A stretch of 64,000 nucleotides of DNA from Strigops habroptila (lineage: Eukaryota > Chordata > Aves > Psittaciformes > Psittacidae), in assembly GCF_004027225.2 (NCBI RefSeq), contig NC_044284.2, positions 42,208,420-42,272,419 of the forward strand. Reading direction: 5' to 3'. The stretch's first letter is position 1. Each line of letters starts with the position of its first letter. A model generated the notes under the pieces. It did not search any database and was not told the origin of the DNA. It saw only the letters and a program-made list of their open reading frames with translations. The translations under genes and the position numbers were made by a program. Below are positions 9,044 to 21,500 of this stretch, in pieces.

Positions 9044-12000
9044 GTGCGTGAGAGGGTTTGGAGGAGGCTGAGGCCTGCGGTGGTGGAGCGGGAGTGGCAG
9101 AGGGAGCCGTGCTTGGAGCCTCGCCGCGCTCAGGCGACTTCTTCCCTTCCCACGGCCTTTGCGTGCCGTAGCGCCAGGGGTGTTCTGGCGCGTCGGTTGG
9201 CTTCTTGGATATGTCACTGAAATTCGGGAATTTTTTTCTTTAAGGAAGAAATTCTTTTCTGTGACGGTGGTGAGACACTTGAATAGGCTGCCCAAGGAAG
9301 TTTTGAATGCTCCATCCCTGGCAGTGTCCAAGGCCAGGCTGTATGGGGCTTGGAGCAACCTGGTTTAGTGGAAGGTGTCCCTGCCCGTGGCAGGGGGGTT
9401 GGAACTAGATGATCTTTCAATCTAGGGTCCTTTCAACCCAAACCATTCTATGTTTCTAAATAAACTCTCTAACTAGAATAATAGGTTAGAAAGCTGACAT
9501 TACATTATTATGGTACCAGGTGCATGGTGGGTTGCTATGCCTGTCATGCACACCAAGAAGAGACAGTTTACAGTTTATATACCTGTATTATGCACATATT
9601 AATCACAATTCCATGAAATGCCCACCCAATTCTTATTACTTATTGCATATGGTAATTTGGGTAGATAAGGCCATGGTGCAGGTGCTGTGAATTTGAGGAG
9701 TGGTCTCTGGGAATTGGGGAGAAATATCCCCACTCATTTTACCTTTATTATGGAAATCTGTTAGTTAAGGACATTGGAATGCTTGTTTAGTTTTGCCAAT
9801 TAACTACATGTCCTTGTTAGGGTGAATTTACCACCCTGAGAGGCTCCTTTAGCTGTTTTCTCTTGCAGCTGTTTACATATTTCTCAGGCCTTAGCAAAAA
9901 GATAAAGACCCACATTGATTTGAAAGAAAACATCTGGTCCTCTTTTTCTATGCCTTCATTATTTTGAGAGTCCTTATAGCCTTGTCCATGACTATGTCTC
10001 TATACACAATGAAATACTTGTTTAATTTGGTATTAAGTAATTCTTTCCCCAGCTTGCATGGTCTTTGGTGTGCAGCAATGCCTTCTAAGTGGGGCAACTT
10101 GTTTGTCTGATATGGCAGGTTAGTCTTGTAGGAGTTACAGGATTAAACCTAGAGCTTCTCTCTTCATCTCGAGAGAAGCTTGCTCAAGCCTCACTAGGAA
10201 GGGGGTGAGGGTTTGAACATGGGCATACATGAAATTAAACAGTCTGTCTTTCTTGGTTCTGTGGAAACTGGGTTAGAATAGGCACTGTTTAGTATAGTGT
10301 CACAGTTTCAACAGCTTAGTTGATCACCTAATGCTTTTAAACCAATCCTTTAAAAAAAGCAGCTCCTCCCTGCTCCACCTCCTTTTCTTTTTTATCTGTC
10401 TGACTGTTTGTGTTGGAACAGACTTGTAGTGTCCTTGACAAAAGAGAAGTGACTTTAAAATTGAATTAATACACTGTGTGATTCCTTGTGCTGTTAGGTA
10501 AGTGCTTGTGCCTGCTGTAGGAGGAGGCCGGCCCTGCTTGTTAGGGAATAACGGGATGATTGTTTTTAAGAAGCAAGATTGATTTGAATTGATCGTGGAT
10601 TAGTGCTGTAAATGAATAACTGGCTTGTAGGTATTTTTTGCTGCTCCATTTTAATAACGTGATGAAGGGTGCTTTTGCTGTGGGATTATACTTGCTGTGA
10701 CCTTTTTCAGATTTTGGTGTGACTTGTTTTGAGAACTGCTCAGGGCGCAGCAATGTAATGAAAAACAATGCATAGCTGTGGTAGTTACAGCTGTAGTTGT
10801 CTGGGCTAATTGCTATCTCTTATAACTGTATTTATGAGATAGTAATGCTTGAACTGCAAACTCTTGGAAAGTAAAACTTGTTAGTCTTGGTGGCTCACTG
10901 AAATCAGTCTTCATGGCCCAGTCTGGAAGCCCTGAATAATCAATCATAAGGAATACTGATTCATGTCTTGTCTTCTTGCAGCTCGAAGTTTTACACATGA
11001 TTTACATGAGAGTTCTGCAGAAAGTATGTGGAATCCGCCTGGAGCATTTTTACATGGTATGTCTGCAGTGGCAGGTGTAATGATATGTGAATGGAAAGAA
11101 AGAATTGCACGTAACAAATTAAATGTTGAAGTTTCATCTTCTCACCAGCAAATTGCAAGTAGCTTACTGTTCTGTATATTGTAATTGCATGAGTGGGATC
11201 TTGGCATGGGTCATTTACCAGAGGTAAGCAAACCTGGGAGCGTCATCTGTGGGCTGTTCCTGGGCCTTGCTGATCATGTCTGAGAAGTTGCTTTGATCAT
11301 TGTTCCTTGTCTAGAAGTTGACTTCAGCTCAACATACCTGTAGAAATAGTGGTTTTGTGGGTGTGCTGCCTCTGAGTTGTTTGTTTGTTTATTATTCATG
11401 GAAAGGAGACTCCCTTTTCCACTAAGGAACTAGTGGACATGAAGAGGAGCTCACTTACACTGTAGGCTGTAAGGACAGGTTCTGTGGAGACCCCTCTCCT
11501 CCTGCAGTTAAGCTGTGAAGTGGAGGAGTTCCAACCCCCCTGCTGGAGATGTCTGTAAGGTCTAGGAGGGGTTGGACTAGCTTATGAAGGGACACCATCT
11601 CTGGCCTTGAAAATGGATACCAGATACTTGCTCCTTAGGCATCTGCCTTGGTTGTGGCTGGAGGAGGATCTCTACTTAGGTGTTAGGTATACAAGGAAAG
11701 TAAATGTTGCTTTTAATGTTTTATCATCTCTAATTTTCCATTAACTGGGAGGAAAATAAGGAGAAGTGCAGCTGGAGGTTAACTGATACCTTGTTGATTA
11801 ACAATTTATCTTCTGTCTCTGTTAAACAAGAACTGATTCCTAAGTGAGGATAAATAGTCATGTCTTATGCCATTTTTGAATGAACTGAAAGGGAAGATCA
11901 TATATGCACAAGATGTCATTACCTCTAGAGAATCAAGTTATAAGCTGGGATACTGTATTATGAGGCTTAAAATAGCAGAAGAAGGTGACAGTGTACTGCT

Positions 12001-15000
12001 GCTGCCTTCTGATTCCTTCATAAAACAGTTGAGTTTGAAATTCAGGATGTTTAAAGAAAGAGCTTCTTGGTGTTAGGTGTGTAATGCTGAGATTGTCCTT
12101 CTGCACCAGTTTTGAACAAAATGAAACAGAGGGTTTTCATTGAATTCCAGAGTTTGTAATGTTGCTGCCTTAGTTATTATTGTCATCTTACAATTTGCCC
12201 AGCCAAAATTGACACTTAAAATAGTCTGCTGATTAACTTGATGGCATTCTTCAACCTCTAACATGTGTTCCATGTGGAGATGGGAGACCATCCTTGGTGT
12301 TTAACCTGTTTGAACTATCTTAAGTTTTGGAAACAGACCTGTGTAGTTTTTGTTTAAGTATTCTCTACTTATGCATTGACTTTATTTTTTAGATGCCATT
12401 CAACATGGGCATAATGTATCCACAGATATTTGAAGGCTTTCTACCTGTTTGTAACTTGTATATTCACATGTAAGTATAAGATGCTGCATCTGTTCAGTTG
12501 CAATTCCTTATAAAGGTCCAATTTACCAAAAGTAGTGGGACTTTATGCCTTTTTGCTGATGGTGGTTCCACTGTTTGCTGGTTCTGAGCAAAGCGAAATT
12601 TGCAGATGAACAGGGGACAGCAGTATTTAATAGGCTAAAATTCTCAGCTGGCAACTATCTTGTCAAAATGAATGTGTTGACTAAATAATCCAGCCTTATT
12701 TAGTATATCTATACTTTGAATGGCTAGAGGGTCATCATTACGCCTAGAAGAGGGATCTTAAGTACCTGTTGTTTAAACTTGCCATCTGAATCCTGTGTAG
12801 ATTCTTTGTTGGAATAAGGTGAATGCTAGACTTTAAGCTTACTTTCAGTTGCAAAGGGAGAACTGACTAACAGTTAAGTGTAGAAATTCCTAATTAAGGT
12901 AAAAAGTTGTTCTAGAGGCAAGTATTTTTTCCTCTAGAAACCTTTGTGAGATGATGTACAAATTTTTAATGCTGGTCTGTGTGTGGAGTCCTACTGTGTC
13001 ATTCGTCTGAGACTTAATGTTGTCTGTGCTTGCTGTGTGTATTCTCTGGGATGAGAGGGGCAAGATCCATTTTGTGGTAAATGGATATAACACAAAAGCA
13101 GAATAATGGTTATTGCAGATAAAGTTGTATTTTGTTTTCCTTGCAGGGAACGGTTACTTCCAGTGTGCCAGATTAATGATTTTCAAATTGCTGATGTGTT
13201 AAACCCAAGTAAGCAAGAGCACTGTAATCCTTGTGTTTCCTGGGGTGTTAGATGTTGCTTGATATCCAGGTGCTTTTTCTCATTTGGCATAGCCAGATGG
13301 GTGTCTAGTATGGGGAACTGTCCACGGCTTCCGACTACTCTTCTTATGGTTGTTGTGGCCCTTAGACAAGCTGGTTCTAATGAGCAGTTCTCCTCCTTAT
13401 GTATGCTAATCCAGTTAAGTAATTGAGGGGAGTTTTGAATGCTAGAAGTCTGTTGAACTGCTGGTCTAGAGAGTGGTCTGTGACATACTTGAAATGCTGT
13501 AAGAATAGATGGTAACTAAAATTATCCTTGCAGCTATGGAGTGCTATAGGATTGATTATGCTGATGCTTGTGTAGGAAGCAATTGAATTTTTGCTTCACC
13601 CTTTTCAATACCCAAGTGTGGTGATTCTTGGGTAAACAGCACAAACAAATTAGAAAAGGCTATCCTGAAGAACTTTTTTGTCTCTGTCTTGTCTAAGACA
13701 TCTTAGGCCTTTGTAATCATATTCCACAAAGCTTGCTTGGACTAGAGTTCCTGCAATTCAAACTCCTCTCTTCAGTTAGCCTGAGAGTCACAGCAAGGTT
13801 CTGTTTTCGGAGTTGTAGTTGAAGATTGAAACTCTTTCTCCCTGACTTCTGTTTTAATGGGAGGCTGTACGTTAATAGTTTTTCTCTTGGATGCCGTTTC
13901 TATTTGTTAAATTGCATAGAATTGCTGAGACATTGTAAGTTCATAGTTTAGTACTGGGTTTTGTGACGTGTGTGAAACCTTTGCAAGGTGAGCAGGTGAA
14001 GAACTAATTTGGAATTTGTTCTTTTGTAATTTTTGTCTCTTTGAATTAAGTTTTTCCAACTTTTTCTAAGCAGTTGTAATGCATGTGAAAAACAGCATAG
14101 TGATGGCTTGCAATTCCTATTTCAGAAACAAAGAGGACAGTTCGCTTCTTGAGTGGTATTCTCAACTTTGTACATTTCAGAGAATCACGACGTGAGGTCT
14201 ACTTGGAGTTACAACAGAACTATGTAAGATTGGATGCCATGTTGCTCTAGATACCTACTTAAGTATAATTATTGTTAACCTAGAACTGGGAGCATGAAGG
14301 CTGTGTTTTTTAACTGTATGTTTATGTAATGCATTGGAATCTTAAATATAGCTAAGTAATGTAGGAAGGTACCAGTTTAATACTACATGAAATTTGTACA
14401 ATTATATTGCATGCTATAAGCATACACAGCTATTGTAAATGGTTTAAGAAAAACCTTTGCAAAGCTCCTAAGGAAACTTGTCAGTTTAGAAGAGTGGATG
14501 AGCTTGTCAATGTTGTAAAGATTTCTGTATGACCATGACTAAGTTATTACTTAAAGCTATTACCTAAAGTTTTTTTCCAGTAACTTATTTGATAGTTTAG
14601 CCTGATAAGCAAAGGTCTCACATCCTGCATTATTTTGAGAAAAGGTAGATGTACAGTCAGTGGGCTGAGTTGCAGGTGGCTCCTCTTCTGAATATCTCAG
14701 TAGTTCACAGATGGTGCATTTCATGTGAAATAATGATGAGCAGGACTCTAATAGAAGCCCAGAGAGAAACCATATTCCTCTAAAATAAAAAAATATCTCT
14801 GAATATTTAATTTGCAGAAATCAGCTATGGAGAAACACCAACAACTGGAGACTGCAAATCGGGAGGCAGCAGCAAAACTGGAGAAACTGAAGTGAGTAAG
14901 AGGAGCAAGCACTGTGAGATGCGCTATGTGACTTTCTTGTTCAGTTCACACAATCTGGACATGCTAGATAGGTGGGCTCAGGCCAGTTGTATGAGGTTCA

Positions 15001-18000
15001 ATAGGGCTAAGTGCTGATGCATGCACTTGAGTCGTAACAACCCTATGCAATGCTATAGGCTTGGGGGAGAGTGGCTGGTGGAAAAGGACCTGGGGGTGTT
15101 GGTTGACAGCTGGCAGCATGTTCAGCTGGCCAAGACGACCAATAGCATCTCTGCTTGTATCAGAAACAGTGTGGCCAACAGGACTAGGGAAGTGATTGTC
15201 CCCCTGTGCTCAGCACTGGTGAGGGTGCACCTCAAATACTGTGTTCAGTTTTGGGCCCCTCAGTACAAGACAGACATTGAGGTGCTGGAGTGGGTCCAGA
15301 GACGGGCAACAAAGCTGATGAAGGGTCTAGAGAACAAATCTTAGGAGGAGGAGCAGCTGAGGGAACTGGGCTGCTTAGTTCTGCCTGTGTATTTGCACCA
15401 TTAAGTTTTGTTTTTGCTTGTGGATAATAAGATGAAGAGATGGCTAGTTTCCAATATAACTTTCAAAACAATGAGTTTTTTGTCTGATAGCTATTCTTGG
15501 TATATGCTAGACAGGAGGTTCTTTAGCTAGCTGTAGGTCTACTCTAATACAAACTGTTTCTATGGCAGGTAATACGCAAATTTCATAAATGAAAATCACC
15601 ACAAAATCGGTCCAAGTGTTGTTCTCTTGTGCTTTGCTTAACATGATCTTTAAATGTAGTCTTCTGTTATGCTTTGTTGTGGTTTAAGCCCAGCTGGTAA
15701 CTCAGAACTATGCAGCCGCTCGCTCACTCCCCCCTTTCTTCCCCTCTGCTCCTGGAGGGATGGGGAGGAGAATGGGAAGAATGTGAATCCCATGGGTTGA
15801 GATAAGAACAGTCCAGTAACTAAGGTATAATACAAAACTACTACTACTACCACTACCACCAATAATAATGATGATAAGGGAAATAACAAGGTGAGATTAT
15901 ATAAAACTAAAAGTGGGAAAAGGAAAAGAAAACAATAAACACAAGTGATGCACAATACAATTGCTTGCCACCTGCTGACTGATACCCAGCCCGACCCGAG
16001 CAGTGATCTGGGCCTTCCAGGTAACTCCCCCCAGTTTATGTACTGGGCATGACGTGCTGTGATATGGAATACCTCTTTGGCTAGTCTGGGTCAGGTGACC
16101 TGTCTCTGCTTCCTCCTGGCTTCCCATGCCCCTCCTCACTGGCAGAGCATGAGACTGAAAAAGTCCTTGATTGAAGTAAGCATTTCTTAACAACAACTAA
16201 AAGCATTGGTGTGTTATCAGCGTTGTTATCAGACTAAAGTCAAAAACACAGCACTGCACCAGCTACTAAGAAGGAGAAAAATAACTGTTACAGCTGAACC
16301 CAGGACAGTATGTACCACTTCTTGCCAAAATAGCTCTTCAGATTATGCTTCAACCACAAAATCTTACAAGCAAAAGAGAATAAAATGTATTACTTGGACA
16401 CTGTCTTGACCTGTTTACTAAAGTTACTGTTTGTAAACTATTTGGAGAGAGTGACTTTTATCTACTGTGCTCTGTTGACCTAACTATACTGAAACTGTCC
16501 AATATCTTCCTTTTTTGCTTAGCACTGTTCCAGTTGAACATCAAGCAGAGGTCAAGCAGCTAACAGATAACATTCGAGAACTGGAACAACTACTAAGGCA
16601 AGACTATCGTCGAAAACAAGTATGATCTTGTTATACATTTCTCTCAAGTGCTGCTATGGCTTCTCATCATGGGTGTTCCTTATTTCTGTTGATTTTTATT
16701 TTGTTTTCCCTCCCTTCTACAAAGGATAAAGGGGACTTTTCTGATTCAAAACAAAGGTCATTGCAACTCAATGTCTTGTCTAACACTTAGCACCAACTCT
16801 TCATTTCATTGTAAGGAATGTGAAACATACTGGAAATTGGGCTTAGAGCTGAATGTATGCTTTTTGTATTCCCTTTCTTTCTGAAATGCATTATTGCAAT
16901 GACTTGAGAGATGCACGTCACACTTCTGAACAATAACATGGGTATGTTTCCCTTTGTTTTCCCTATGAATTCAAAGAATTGGAACTGGAGGTGAGCCATT
17001 GCAGGAAATGAGGCCTAAGAAGGGTCACCTAAGGAAATGCGTGGCAAAAAGAGTAGGGTTGATTGCAGGGGTAACTTTCCAGCAATGGCAACTTGCCTCT
17101 AAGGTCTCATAGGTAACTTCTTCATCTGCTTCAGATAAAAAAAAAAAAAAAGAAAAAATACCCACCAAAGCAAAAAACAACAACAAACAAACAAAAAACC
17201 CCCCCAAAAAACTGCAAATAGTGTTGTTTTTTGTTTAGTGGGATTTTGTTTGGTTTTGTTTGTTTGTTTCTGTTTTGTGGGTGGGTTTTTTTGTTTTTTT
17301 TTTTTTTTTTATGTTAAGGCATGTCTCTGCTATTAATATTATTAAGCATGTGACCTCTATTATTTGGTATGTTGTATTAACTTATATTTTTCTTAAGAAC
17401 AGTGCCTCTGGCGAAGAAGGTTGTGTGTGTATAATGCTGTCAGGATCAGCATAGAATTAGAAAGAAGTAGTACTCTCTTATCCCTGTTCCTAGTTACCTA
17501 CTGCTGGCTGCATCCCTAGTGCTCCCACTGGATTTTGTGACAATATTCTTCTTCCCTGTCTTTTAAATCTTATAGGCTGCAATTTTGTCTGCCTAGTTAT
17601 AGCACTCTAAAGAAACCATAAATGGGATTTCTCTTGTAGACAGTTCTATGATAGAAGGGAAGGAGGCAATAGTTGTAGAGATGCTTATTTAAAGTTTGTT
17701 GTGTTTTTTGGTGGGTTTTTTTCTGTTTTTTTTTTTTTTGTTTGTTTGTTTTTAGATAGCTTTGCAAGAAGTAATTTCACAGAAGAAGTCGGCTATTGCA
17801 GAGAGTACCCGAAAACTGGTAAGTACACCTCTGTGTGGGTGTAGGCTGTTGCTTGCATCTCAGGTCAACTAATAGATCATCTTCCTTTCTAGGGTCAAAT
17901 TATTCTTGGAGCTAGGTAATGTTTAGGTGGTGACTGTTACCTTTTTCTGTGTGTGTGTGTTTTTTTTTTTTTTTTTGGTTTGTTTTTTTTTTTTTTTCAA

Positions 18001-18504
18001 TTGAACTGATTTGGCTTCATGCCCCCCTGCCCTGAAACTTTACTGCAGTAGCTTGTTTTGTTGGTAACTTCAAATGCACATGTCTTCAATATAAAGTGCT
18101 GTCTGGGTTCAGGAAGCTGACCCGTTAAAGGGCAAGAAATCTGGATTTCTGAGATGCTATGGGCTTGCCTTCAGTGCATAGAATGGGTAATGAGGCAGCC
18201 CCTGACCTGGTGGGGACAAGCCAGCAGGTTTTTGAGAGATTGCACAGGAAGCTTGTTGCTCTTCTACCAGGTTGATACAGCTGTCTCTGAAACCCTGCAG
18301 AGACTACCTTGATTGCCCTAGGTGAGGGGTTCTGAAGGAGAGCACTGCTGGTAATAAGTATTAGCTGGCAGGCCTTTTGTGGAATATTAGTTAAATGCTG
18401 TTCTTATGACTTAGTTTTGCACCTGTATAAGCATGTTCAGGGAGCAAAATGGACTGTTTACCGCTTTGATTGGGAATGTTAATGCTGTTTAGAGGAAATT
18501 ATCC

Positions 18505-18535
<31 letters not shown>

Positions 18536-21500
18536 GAAGCGGGCTTTCTAGTGAAGAATGATTTAGAGAAAAGTATTTGTCTAGTTGCAAGACCCTGGCA
18601 AACCATGTGTCACAATTCCTCTTTGTTCACCTAGTTGCTAATATTGAAAGTGTGTGTTTCTTGTTAACTAGAATGAACTTAAAGTGACAATGGCTACTTT
18701 GAAAGAAGAACAAGAGCAGCTGAAATCAAAAATTGTGGAGAGCCCAGAGGAACTGAAAAATTACAAAGAACTGATGAAAGAGACTGTTAAGAAACTCAAG
18801 AAATCCAAGGTGAGGCTTTCCTTTGTCCACACAAGGAGGTATTCTGTTAAAAAAAGCACAGGTTTTAATGAACTGTCATAATCCAGAACTGCTGCTTGAA
18901 TGGCTTGTACTTCTAGTCAAAAATCAACAGTGGTTAGTCTGAAATGAAATCACAACTTCAGAGAAAACTGAAAGTTGGTTGTGGGGGTGACTTCTCCTTT
19001 TTTTTTTTTTTTTTTTTTCTTTTAGGCAGTATTGCAGTTACTGCTGCTTTGTCCTCAATGACTATTTATTTGTGAAACTAGGTGTAGAACTCTTGAATTT
19101 ATACTATATCTGTCTGTCTGTTTGCTCTCTAGAGTTGACAATATTCTGGCAGTTTACAAATGTCCTTGGATTTGGATTATATTCTTCATAGTGTTTCTGT
19201 CATTCATTGTTTCCAGAATTCATGTCTGTCTCCACTAGTATGCTGAACACTGAGTTACCTTCCTAGTTTGTTTTTTGTAGTAATGTCCAGTTTTTAGATG
19301 TTTGTAGTTCATGATTGCTCATACATCAGTGAAGCTTGCACCACTTTGTCTCCCTAGCTAATTTTGTTCCAAAGGTGGAAACCTTATTGCTTCAATTTCA
19401 GATATCTGTTTTTATGATGCTGTATGTAACTCCAGTTTTACCAGTATAGAATTTCTTTACAGATTTTTTTTTTTTTTCTTTTTTCCCCCTTTTTGTCCTG
19501 AAAGCTCTTCTAACAAGCTGGTTAGTTCAGTGTAAAACACTTGTGTGTCACTTTGCCTGTGCTTTACAAATAAATGCTTCTTTTTACAAACTGAAGATCT
19601 CATTTCAGTAACTACTAAATACTACTTCTAGTGTATATTAAACAATGAGGGAATGGATACAAAAGTTAATATGCATTAATACTATACAAAATAGCTGAAC
19701 TCTAAAGCTATTTATTAATAGTCTTTTCTCTTTAAAGCAAGAAATTATTGAGAAATATGAAGGTTACAGAGACCTAGTTGAGGTTCTGCCATCATGTCAA
19801 CTGGAGGTGCAGTTATATCAAAAGAAGATGGAAAGACAGGGAGCAAACGTGGAAAGACTGGCCAGTGTATTATCAGAGGTTTGTATTATGCAAATTTATA
19901 TCTGGGTAGGGAGAAATTAATGTCTAAGCAAGATAGGTGATCATCAGTAAATGTGTTTTGAAAGTTCCCATCTCTCTTCTTCCCCAGAAAGGAAGAATTT
20001 GGCTAACTTCAAAAATCTCATTCTTAAAAATGTCAGTAAAACATAGCTGGGCTCATGTGCTATTGACCACTTTTAATAGTCAAAGCCTTTGTTGCCATGG
20101 AAACCTGACCTAAAATAGTTTGAACTGTCTTGGGGTTGTTGGTAGGAAATGGTGAAAGAAGAAACCTGAGATCCAATTTCTTCTGCCTAGAAAGTGGAAA
20201 CTAAGAGCAAAAAATTATTACTTCAGAAAGAGTTATGTCTTAAGTGCTTTTAACTTTATTACTAAGCCAGCCTTTCCCTGATGAAATGTTTGTCACAATA
20301 CAGTACCTTGCTATTTGCTACTCAGTTTTGGGAGAATAAAATTGTTAGGAGCATTTGAAAAATGGTATGCAGTCTTTTTGGGTATTTGTATAGCATATGT
20401 TCAAATTACCCTTGGCTAAGAGCTATAGCAGAACTCATAATTTCTGAAAATCATTCTAAGTGATGGGATCTTGTCCATTTGGACATATTTAAAATCAGAT
20501 AAATACTAGGGAACTGGAATTTAACTGGGAGAATTTGTTAGCGTCAGATCTTCCAAAAGTGAGGAGTTAGTTCTAATCTTAGTAAACCGATAGGGTATGC
20601 TATTTTGATTTCCCCTTCCCCTCCCCCCCTATTCAGTTTATTACAATACTTCTTCCGTACTCTAGGTCAGAGATCTGGAGGACCAGCTTGAGAGTGCTCA
20701 GATAGAGCTGAAAAAGGGGAAGACAGATGAAACGTCCTTAAAGAGACTGGTCACTGCAAAACATGAGAAGCTGTCTACAGCTGAAATAAGGATAAAAAAG
20801 AAGCGTGAAGATGTTGAGCAATATAAGCACACTGTATTTGAGTATGGATGTGTTGACATTTCTGCATGATGCTACTTTATGTCTTCGTTATGTGCTACCA
20901 AAGTTCATGTCTGATACAAACATGTAGCTTAGCAATGAGAAGAAAATGAGTGATGTGGGATATCTTTGCATGAAGACCAGTAATGCTGCAGGCAGGGACT
21001 TGGGGTCTCAAATCAATAATTGCAATGTGACTTGACAGCAATTCTTTTATTGGAGCACTAATTTAATTTATAATGCTTATTCTTGATTCTTTTATCTTCT
21101 TAAAGAGAATGTCACATTGGGATAATTTTCCAACTTATCAGACTTCAACAAAGCCCCATTTGCCTTTCATGAATTTTTCATAATTTCCCTTGCCACTTTT
21201 GCTCATTATCAAAGATGTTCAAGACCCATGGGGAAATGGGGCTTGTATCTCAGAGGAGTATTATCCTGACATGATGCTTCTAAAACAAAAGGAAAAGTGT
21301 CATTTGATCAAAGCCTCTTAGCCCATCTTCCTTCCTACCATATGTTAAAGGCAAGCTGCAAGGCAGTGTTTACAGCACAGCAGTTACTTTCTGCAGCAGC
21401 AAACTGTAACGTTGTGGCTTCACTGTAAGATTAGAGGTGCTGAACTGTTATAGAGGAAGCTTATTATGTAACTTTCATGCATAGATAGGAAAGGGAATAT

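Larger units (their letters stand above)
8510..9070 (+). promoter_or_regulatory. NUF2: NUF2 CpG-island promoter, possibly shared with LRRC52
   Basis: The block is strongly GC-rich with many CpGs and several GC boxes (for example GGGGCGGGG at 8850-8858 and CCCGCCCC-type runs near 8741 and 8791). It covers the NUF2 start codon and first exon. No TATA box is present near the expected start. The LRRC52 start codon lies about 1 kb away on the opposite strand, so the island sits between divergent genes. Confidence 0.75.

Noticed and set aside
8577-9220. Several 120-140 codon frames in the NUF2 CpG island
   Set aside because: GC-rich DNA lacks stops; only the frame from 8921 to the donor at 9044 matches NUF2.
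10963-11184. 73-codon plus-strand frame over NUF2 exon 2
   Set aside because: It is in a different phase; the correct phase gives the conserved L-E-V-L-H-M-I-Y-M segment between proper splice sites.
11490-11640. CR1 fragment around TTCCAACCCCCCTGC
   Set aside because: Only that motif matches; the sequence on both sides does not follow the CR1 order.
15021-15344. 107-codon open frame as a host gene
   Set aside because: The peptide is a CR1-type ORF2 C-terminus, so it is a dead LINE fragment.
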